From CAZTDD01 sp964612675 (lineage in GTDB: Bacteria; Hinthialibacterota; Hinthialibacteria; Hinthialibacterales; JAKPRU01), in NCBI GenBank assembly GCA_964612675.1, contig CAZTDD010000040.1, positions 1-47,813 of the forward strand: a DNA stretch of 47,813 nt. The letters run 5' to 3'. The translations under genes were made by a program, and so were the position numbers. The notes below the pieces were generated by a model that was not told where the DNA came from, ran no database searches, and saw only the letters and a list, made by a program, of their open reading frames with translations. This document shows, piece by piece, positions 42,894 to 47,813 of the stretch. Numbering within the stretch: the stretch's first letter is position 1; every line of letters begins with the position of its first letter.

Positions 42894-43327
42894 CTTCGTC
42901 CTCTCAGTAGACGTTTGTCATACCTCGGACGGGGTACCAAACTCGTCATTTCATAAAAACGTTCTCGTTCGTATTGCTGCCAAAATGTCTTGACCGTAAT
43001 AATGTACGCCCAGCGATCGTTGTCAGGGTCGACTTCCGCTTCCCACCAAAACTGCGGATATCCGTCCCTGCGGTAGTCACCGCGCAATTTCGTACCGCCG
43101 CGAATTTCAACATTATAAAATTCAAACTCCAAGTCCAGCATTTTGCTTTGTGTCAAATACATCGCGCGTGACCGGCGTTTGATAATCTTCTCCGCCTGAA
43201 TCGACGTTTTGAAACAATAGATCAGAGATGTCCCTGCAATCGCGAGAATCGTCATGGATACCAAGACTTCCAATAAAACGAATCCCGGCGATGTCGAGCA
43301 ACGTTTCTGTCCTATGCTTCCCTTCAT
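42890..43327 (-). CDS. gspI: Minor pseudopilin GspI
   Basis: A 145-residue tip pseudopilin. Leader MKGSIGQKRCSTSPG precedes FVLLEVLVSMTILAIAGTSL with Glu+5 and the LLEVLVSM signature typical of GspI. A small beta domain follows, with IKRRSRAMYLTQSKMLDLEF and a Trp-rich WAYIITVKTFWQQY. The ATG overlaps the gspH stop (ATGA), and its stop overlaps the gspJ start. This strict overlap shows one translationally coupled unit. Confidence 0.9.
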   Translation of the reverse strand: MKGSIGQKRCSTSPGFVLLEVLVSMTILAIAGTSLIYCFKTSIQAEKIIKRRSRAMYLTQSKMLDLEFEFYNVEIRGGTKLRGDYRRDGYPQFWWEAEVDPDNDRWAYIITVKTFWQQYERERFYEMTSLVPRPRYDKRLLRGRR

Positions 43328-43977
43328 GACAATTCATCTCTGTCGTCGAGTACTCCGTCAAAGAAATCCCATCCTTCGTACTCGTAGACGCCCTCATGAA
43401 CCTTGATTAACCCCGTCGTCGCGGACACTTTGATGAAAATCCGACGATTGTCCTCAGGCTCTTCGCCTTCCTTGAGCAACGTCATGTATAAAGCGTCCGC
43501 CGTCCCGTCCGGACGAAAACTCACGGTGGTCTCCCCTTTCGTTACCTCCTGGTCGTAGGTCGGATAGTAAAAAAGATCCACGACATAATCCGCCGATATC
43601 TTCTGCCGGAAATTCTGGAAGACATCCGGACGCCTCGATTTCCGAACACGGCCGCGCCCTTCTTGACGGCGAACGTCTTCTTCGACTCGCGGAATCCAGT
43701 AGGCCTTTTCGTCCAGATCGAAAACGACGGATATCGTGTTCCGTTCCAGAACGGATCGCTGTTGTGCGTATCGCAGCGTTTGCACGACTCGCGATGCCTC
43801 CGCCGAAAGACGGGCTCGTTTTTGGAAACTGTTGAAAGCCGGGAGACTCGCCCCGATGATGACCGCAAGGATCGTGACAACCATAGCCAGTTCCATCAGG
43901 GTAAAGCCTGCCGCACTCGCGAGGTATTCGCGGTTATCCAGAGACCTTCGCGAGCGCAGGCCGGTCCGGCGTTTCAT
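43324..43977 (-). CDS. gspH: Minor pseudopilin GspH
   Basis: A 217-residue pseudopilin with leader of about 24 residues, cleavage at AAG|FTLMELAMVVTILAVIIGAS with Glu+5, and the GspH-like sequence ASLPAFNSFQKRARLSAEAS followed by VVQTLRYAQQRSVLERNTISVVFD, a classic GspH/FimT signature. A basic insertion (RRQEGRGRVRKSRRP) is present in the middle. It starts with TAATG overlapping the gspG stop by one base. Confidence 0.88.
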   Translation of the reverse strand: MKRRTGLRSRRSLDNREYLASAAGFTLMELAMVVTILAVIIGASLPAFNSFQKRARLSAEASRVVQTLRYAQQRSVLERNTISVVFDLDEKAYWIPRVEEDVRRQEGRGRVRKSRRPDVFQNFRQKISADYVVDLFYYPTYDQEVTKGETTVSFRPDGTADALYMTLLKEGEEPEDNRRIFIKVSATTGLIKVHEGVYEYEGWDFFDGVLDDRDELS

Positions 43978-44393
43978 TACAGCTCTTCCTCCCAGTTTCC
44001 AATATCGTCATCCGTCCCGTCGGTCCCGTCAGGACCAAGAGAATACAAGTCGTATTCCAAACCGTAATTGCCCGGATACCGATACTGATAATCGTTCGCC
44101 CAGGGATCTGCAAAATTCCTCTTGTTGAGATACGGTCCGCCCCAGCCGGCGACACCTGGATCTTCTACCAGGTCCGTCAATTCTTCGGGGTAGGCCCCTA
44201 CTTCCATCTCATATAAGCTCAACGCACTCTCGAGACTTGCAATATCGTTTCTGGCGCGCTGTATCTTCGCCTTTTTCGACTGACCACTGATGTTCACGAG
44301 AACAGCACCGGCCAAAATCCCGATAATGGTTACAACCAACAGTAATTCGACCAACGTGAAACCTCTTGCCTTTTTGCTTCGTTCACGCTTCAT
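43977..44393 (-). CDS. gspG: Major pseudopilin GspG
   Basis: Builds the T2SS pseudopilus shaft. The product has a short basic leader (MKRERSKKARG), then FTLVELLLVVTIIGILAGAV with Glu+5, and the GspG core KIQRARNDIASLESALSLYE followed by VGAYPEELTDLVEDP and GGPYLNKRNFADPW with the Ca2+-binding-type C-terminal SLGPDGTDGTDDDI. ATG 44393 is preferred because GGAGG lies eight bases upstream; ATG 44408 would add five residues. It lies 88 bases after gspF, the largest gap in the operon. Confidence 0.93.
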   Translation of the reverse strand: MKRERSKKARGFTLVELLLVVTIIGILAGAVLVNISGQSKKAKIQRARNDIASLESALSLYEMEVGAYPEELTDLVEDPGVAGWGGPYLNKRNFADPWANDYQYRYPGNYGLEYDLYSLGPDGTDGTDDDIGNWEEEL

Positions 44394-44481
44394 CTTTTTC
44401 TCCTCCATGCGAATCCTTCAGAAATCTTTCATTCAACCTCCACGACACAACCTGCGCGGGAAGTTATTCTCTTTGCCTTAC

Positions 44482-45696
44482 CTATTGGATACTCTGACTG
44501 ATTTGGAAAATCGGCATAATCATCGCAAAAACGATGAATCCCACGATCACCGCCATTACGACGATCATCATCGGCTCCAGCAATGTCGTTAGTGTTTTTA
44601 CGACTCGTTCCGTTTCGCTTTCATACGACTGAGCGACACGAGACAGGGTCTGTTCCAGCTCCCCTGTCTCCTCTCCGACAGCGACCATGTTGACCGCGAT
44701 CGGCGGGAAATAGGGGCTTTGCGCCATACGGTCGGAAAGTCGTTCACCTTCCTTGATGTTCGTGCACATATCCCCGATATCCTTCGAAAGGATTTTGTTC
44801 GATACAACATCCTCTGTGATATCCAACGCACGTAGAATATTCACACCGTTGCCGAGGAGCGTTCCGAGGGTTCTCGCAAACTTGGCGATTTCCCGTTTCG
44901 TAATCAGATCGCCGATGAGCGGTATTTTTAGTTTAAATTCATCCCACTGCACACGGCCGGTATCGGTATTGATGTATTGCCTGAAAAGCAGAAACAAGCC
45001 GACAACCCCCACGGCCATCGCCCACCACCAGCTCCGGAGAAAACCGCTGAATCCCATCAGGAATTGCGTTGACAACGGCAATACCGCACCGCTGTCCTCA
45101 AACATCGTCTGAAACTTCGGAACAACAAACGTGAACAGAATCGCAATCACCATGATGCATACCAGCACCATAAACGCTGGATAGGTCATTGCGGTGATAA
45201 TTTTGTTGCGCATTTCCTGCTCCGATTCCAGAAAGTCGGAAAGACGCTCCATGACAGCGTCCAGACTGCCGCTGACCTCGCCGGCCCGCACCATGCTGCA
45301 ATACAAATCGTTGAACACTTTTGGATGACGTTTCAGCGCATCCGCGAACGTGCTTCCTCCCTGCACCTCCCCGCGAACGGCCTTGATAACATTCAGAAGC
45401 TTCGGATTGCCGGTCTGTTTGGTCAGCACATCCAGCGCCCGTGCCAAAGGAAGACCGGAGCGCAGAAGGTCGCTGATCTGGCGGCTGAACGTAGTCACGT
45501 CTTTCAGTCCGATCCGTCGAAACGTGTCGAAAGAGATCTCGGTCTGCAGACCTTTTCCGCCTTCCTGCTCGACGACGGAAATGGGGAAGAACTGCATCTT
45601 CTGCAGCTTATTAATCACCAGTCGCCGGTTGTCCGCTTCAATGACTCCCTGAACGACTTCCCCGCTGGTTTTCTTTGCCTTGTACGTATACCGCAT
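44482..45696 (-). CDS. gspF: T2SS inner-membrane platform protein GspF
   Basis: Polytopic scaffold of the assembly platform, homologous to PilC. From ATG 45696 the protein is 404 residues. Two cytoplasmic GspF domains (TTFSRQISDLLRSGLPLARA, then EIAKFARTLGTLLGNGVNIL) flank transmembrane helices FMVLVCIMVIAILFTFVV, WWAMAVGVVGLFLLF and a final IVVMAVIVGFIVFAMIMPIF. AGGAG lies eight bases before ATG 45696, and this start is only two bases after the gspE stop; a GTG three codons earlier is possible. Confidence 0.95.
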   Translation of the reverse strand: MRYTYKAKKTSGEVVQGVIEADNRRLVINKLQKMQFFPISVVEQEGGKGLQTEISFDTFRRIGLKDVTTFSRQISDLLRSGLPLARALDVLTKQTGNPKLLNVIKAVRGEVQGGSTFADALKRHPKVFNDLYCSMVRAGEVSGSLDAVMERLSDFLESEQEMRNKIITAMTYPAFMVLVCIMVIAILFTFVVPKFQTMFEDSGAVLPLSTQFLMGFSGFLRSWWWAMAVGVVGLFLLFRQYINTDTGRVQWDEFKLKIPLIGDLITKREIAKFARTLGTLLGNGVNILRALDITEDVVSNKILSKDIGDMCTNIKEGERLSDRMAQSPYFPPIAVNMVAVGEETGELEQTLSRVAQSYESETERVVKTLTTLLEPMMIVVMAVIVGFIVFAMIMPIFQISQSIQ

Positions 45697-45698
45697 CC

Positions 45699-47399
45699 TT
45701 ACCACTCCTGGGTTACGCGCATAAGATCGTCGAGCGTGGTGACACCTTTTCGGACCTTCTCCAAAGCCGCCATGCGGAGCGTTTTCATTCCGTTATTCAA
45801 TGCAGCCTGTTTCAATACGCTCGTTGAGACCCGCTGGACGGTCAGGTCCCGGACTTCTTCATCCATCATCATGATTTCGTATATCGCGGTTCGGCCTTTG
45901 TAACCAAGGAATTTGCACTCTTCGCATCCTCTTCCCCGGTAATACTTAATGTCGTGATACTCGGGACCGTCGATCCCTAGGCCCACCAGGATATCGTGTT
46001 CCGGCTCATATTCCTCTTTGCAATTCTCACAGATACAACGCATCAAACGCTGTGCGACAACTCCCACCACAGAGGAGGAAACGAGATACGGCTCGACGCC
46101 CATATCCACCAGTCGTGTAATCGCCCCGGGAGCGTCATTTGTATGCAATGTGGTAAACACAAGGTGACCCGTCAGCGCGGCCTGAATGGCGATTTCAGCA
46201 GTCTCGAAGTCACGCGTCTCGCCGACAAGCATGATGTCGGGGTCTTGCCGCAAAAAAGAACGGAGAATATTCGCAAACGTCAAACCGATCTTCGAGTGGA
46301 CCTGGACCTGCACAATGCCCCGCATCTGGTATTCGATCGGTTCCTCAATGGTCAGGATCTTGACATCCGTGCTGTTGAGCTTATCGAGCGCCGCATACAG
46401 GGTTGTCGTTTTACCGCTTCCAGTCGGTCCGGTGACCAGGATAATGCCGTGAGGTTTCTTAATCAGCTCGTCGAATTTCGTGAGCGATTCGTTGATGAAA
46501 CCAAGCTGCTCCAGATCGAACAACGATGAATCCCGATTCAGAATACGAACTACGATGCTTTCACCGTGTGCGGATGGAACAGTCGATACACGCAGATCGT
46601 ACTCCATGTTTCCCGTACGGATGTTAATACGACCGTCTTGAGGTAAACGTTTTTCCGCAATATTCATATCCGCCATAATCTTGATACGCGAAATCACGGC
46701 CGACTGATAATGGCGAATCGAAGGGGGAACCGACGCTTCGTACAGGATTCCGTCAATTCGATACCGAATCCGCAGTTCGTCCTCGAACGGTTCGAAGTGA
46801 ATATCCGTGGCGCGGTCGGTTACCGCTTCCGACATAATCTGGTTAACAAAACGAATAATCGAGGCGTCCTCGACCTCTTCGATGTTTCCTTCGTCGGAGT
46901 CTTCCTCTTCTTCCCCTGTCTCTCCGGCGAGCAGGCTGTCGACTGTGTCCGCACCGATACCGTAGTATCGTTTGACACACTCGCGGATATCCGCACTAGG
47001 AGCCAGCACGGGCTCGATGTCGCATTTCAGCAGAAGCCGGAGATCGTCCAGCGCATGGAAATTGAGAGGATCCGCCGTGGCAACCCGGATCGTGTTCCCC
47101 TCTTTCCCAATCGGCAGAATGTTGTATCGGTGAATAAAACGAACCGGCACGGAACTGAGGATCTCAGGCGGTATCGTCAGATTCGTTATGTCGACGCTCT
47201 CCACGCCTAGGTGGGAAGACAACGTCCTGAGGATCTCGTCTTCGCTTGCCACGCCGCTGTCGACAATGATGGAGTCGAGGTTCTTTCCGTTCTTTTCCTG
47301 GACCGCCAAGGCACGGCTTACATCCTCACCCGAGACGATGTCGAGCGACTTGAGCAACTCGCCGTATCGGCGGCCAAGTAATCCAACGCCTTCTCTCAT
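45699..47399 (-). CDS. gspE: T2SS assembly ATPase GspE
   Basis: Hexameric cytoplasmic motor that powers pseudopilus assembly. The 566-residue protein has two N-terminal GspE_N segments, Walker A GPTGSGKTT near residue 325, an Asp box EEPIEYQMRGI, Walker B DPDIMLVGETRD with the following His box GHLVFTTLHTNDA, and the four-cysteine zinc motif (CICENCKEE near 453, then CEECKFLGY near 493). It is the first gene of the operon, 58 bases downstream of a sigma-54 element. An acidic insertion (AGETGEEEEDSDEGNIEEVE) precedes the catalytic core. Confidence 0.96.
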   Translation of the reverse strand: MREGVGLLGRRYGELLKSLDIVSGEDVSRALAVQEKNGKNLDSIIVDSGVASEDEILRTLSSHLGVESVDITNLTIPPEILSSVPVRFIHRYNILPIGKEGNTIRVATADPLNFHALDDLRLLLKCDIEPVLAPSADIRECVKRYYGIGADTVDSLLAGETGEEEEDSDEGNIEEVEDASIIRFVNQIMSEAVTDRATDIHFEPFEDELRIRYRIDGILYEASVPPSIRHYQSAVISRIKIMADMNIAEKRLPQDGRINIRTGNMEYDLRVSTVPSAHGESIVVRILNRDSSLFDLEQLGFINESLTKFDELIKKPHGIILVTGPTGSGKTTTLYAALDKLNSTDVKILTIEEPIEYQMRGIVQVQVHSKIGLTFANILRSFLRQDPDIMLVGETRDFETAEIAIQAALTGHLVFTTLHTNDAPGAITRLVDMGVEPYLVSSSVVGVVAQRLMRCICENCKEEYEPEHDILVGLGIDGPEYHDIKYYRGRGCEECKFLGYKGRTAIYEIMMMDEEVRDLTVQRVSTSVLKQAALNNGMKTLRMAALEKVRKGVTTLDDLMRVTQEW

Positions 47400-47456
47400 C
47401 TTGATCGAGACCTCCGGATACTTTCAAAAACTTGTATATACATCGATCCTTTTCCT

Positions 47457-47472
47457 AGCAGAGACTGTGCCA
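47457..47472 (-). promoter_or_regulatory. Sigma-54 type -24/-12 promoter of the T2SS operon
   Basis: On the minus strand, TGGCACAGTCTCTGCT matches TGGCAC-N5-TTGCW with one mismatch (C at -15), with correct GG-to-GC spacing. Predicted start is near 47446, giving a leader of about 47 bases to the gspE ATG. Enhancer-dependent transcription would couple the whole operon to an activator such as a PilR- or NtrC-type protein not encoded here. Confidence 0.6.
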
Positions 47473-47602
47473 TATAAGAATTTCTCGAAGATAATAAAGA
47501 ATTCTCTGCCTACAGGCGAATGTAAATCCATTAAACAGAATAGGTTATGAATCATGAATCTCGTTCTGGAAAAAGCACCTGAATTAAGATTCGGTATCGA
47601 CG

Positions 47603-47620
47603 AATTGTGATTTCACAATT
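47603..47620. promoter_or_regulatory. 18-base palindrome upstream of the T2SS promoter
   Basis: AATTGTGA-TT-TCACAATT is a perfect inverted repeat centred about 165 bases upstream of the predicted gspE transcription start, the distance at which enhancer-binding activators of sigma-54 promoters usually bind. It resembles a CRP half-site pair, TGTGA/TCACA, but with two instead of six central bases. Other small inverted repeats (ATTCG-GTATCGA-CGAAT, 47589-47605) sit next to it. Confidence 0.45.
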
Positions 47621-47744
47621 GGGGAAACTCTGCAATCGAAGAATCACGATTCGGAAAATTCCTGCTCCATCCTCGAAAACGTTTCACCGGACGCTAAGTT
47701 TTGACGGTGCTGCAAAAAGTCAGCGGAATGCGAGAAGTGAGGTG

Positions 47745-47813
47745 TCAACCCCCTCTGTATCTCCCCTTACAGCGGCCACGCAAGCGTGTCCCTTTTGGGG
47801 GAGACCACGCGTC
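47745..47813. repeat. Second locus of the TTCAACCCCCTC-type element, cut by the window edge
   Basis: TCAACCCCCTCTGTATCTCC matches the left end of the element at 15663 with a few changes, and continues through the GGCCACGC-hairpin and TTTTGGGGGAGA section. A flanking TGCAAAAAGTC motif near 47710-47721 also occurs, inverted, beside the copy in the YfhO-like gene (about 15801-15819), so both share a composite boundary. The copy is intergenic upstream of the T2SS operon. Confidence 0.75.

Overview
The window reads as chromosomal DNA of a diderm, non-proteobacterial and probably uncultured bacterium. Diderm architecture follows from a complete type II secretion system (T2SS) with an outer-membrane secretin. 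The family mix (heparinase II/III, LamG, GH57 with DUF4912, a Tat-exported TIM-barrel isomerase, GspG-like pilins of the NFLNAQIRAKVA type) resembles that of PVC-neighbouring or candidate phyla such as Hydrogenedentota, Sumerlaeota or Poribacteria. That placement is inference from gene style only. No rRNA, tRNA, CRISPR array, prophage or transposase was found.

Layout. 1-10300: a palindromic dispersed repeat, a secreted heparinase II/III-like lyase, an orphan pilin with a near-perfect sigma-54 promoter, ligA, a secreted TPR protein, a second orphan pilin, an exported small protein, mazG, a PilZ-like protein and a zinc-ribbon protein. 10607-13744: an atypical isoleucyl-type class I tRNA synthetase. 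13790-18892 (minus): aroK, aroC, a YfhO-like membrane protein whose loop carries in-frame repeat elements, and an unknown gene. 19209-23570: zapB-like and zapA division genes, then GT4 glycosyltransferase, methyltransferase, GT39-like glycosyltransferase and a cupin. 23640-24308: a DUF4258/YgiT-zinc-finger pair that looks like a toxin-antitoxin module, with its own extended -10 promoter and palindromic operator. 24401-27990 (minus): LamG protein, GH57 glucan-branching enzyme and DUF4912 protein. 28316-33852: secreted nitrilase, Tat-exported sugar isomerase, HAD phosphatase, glycerate kinase and TrkA. 34049-35194: an unrecognised coiled-coil protein.

35370-47399 (minus) is an eleven-gene T2SS operon in the order gspE-F-G-H-I-J-K-L-M-C-D, mostly with overlapping or near-touching genes. 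It lacks only the prepilin peptidase. A sigma-54 type -24/-12 element lies 58 bases before gspE, with an 18-base palindrome about 165 bases upstream of the predicted start of transcription. A matching -24/-12 element precedes the orphan pilin at 2439, which suggests, without proof, that secretion and pilin genes share an enhancer-dependent regulator.

At least three dispersed non-coding repeat families are present: a CGTCAT-ended palindrome (4-90), a GTAGGGTGGGCTC-ended MITE-like element (35250-35318), and a TTCAACCCCCTC-ended element (15663-15787, partial at 16042-16076 and 47745-47813). The last one has been absorbed into the reading frame of the YfhO-like gene and is the most unusual observation in the window. 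I did not find a clearly new multi-gene system. The best candidates for something undescribed are the protein-coding repeat insertion, the sigma-54 T2SS/pilin regulon, the Gly/Tyr-rich secretin insertion and the coiled-coil gene beside the T2SS.
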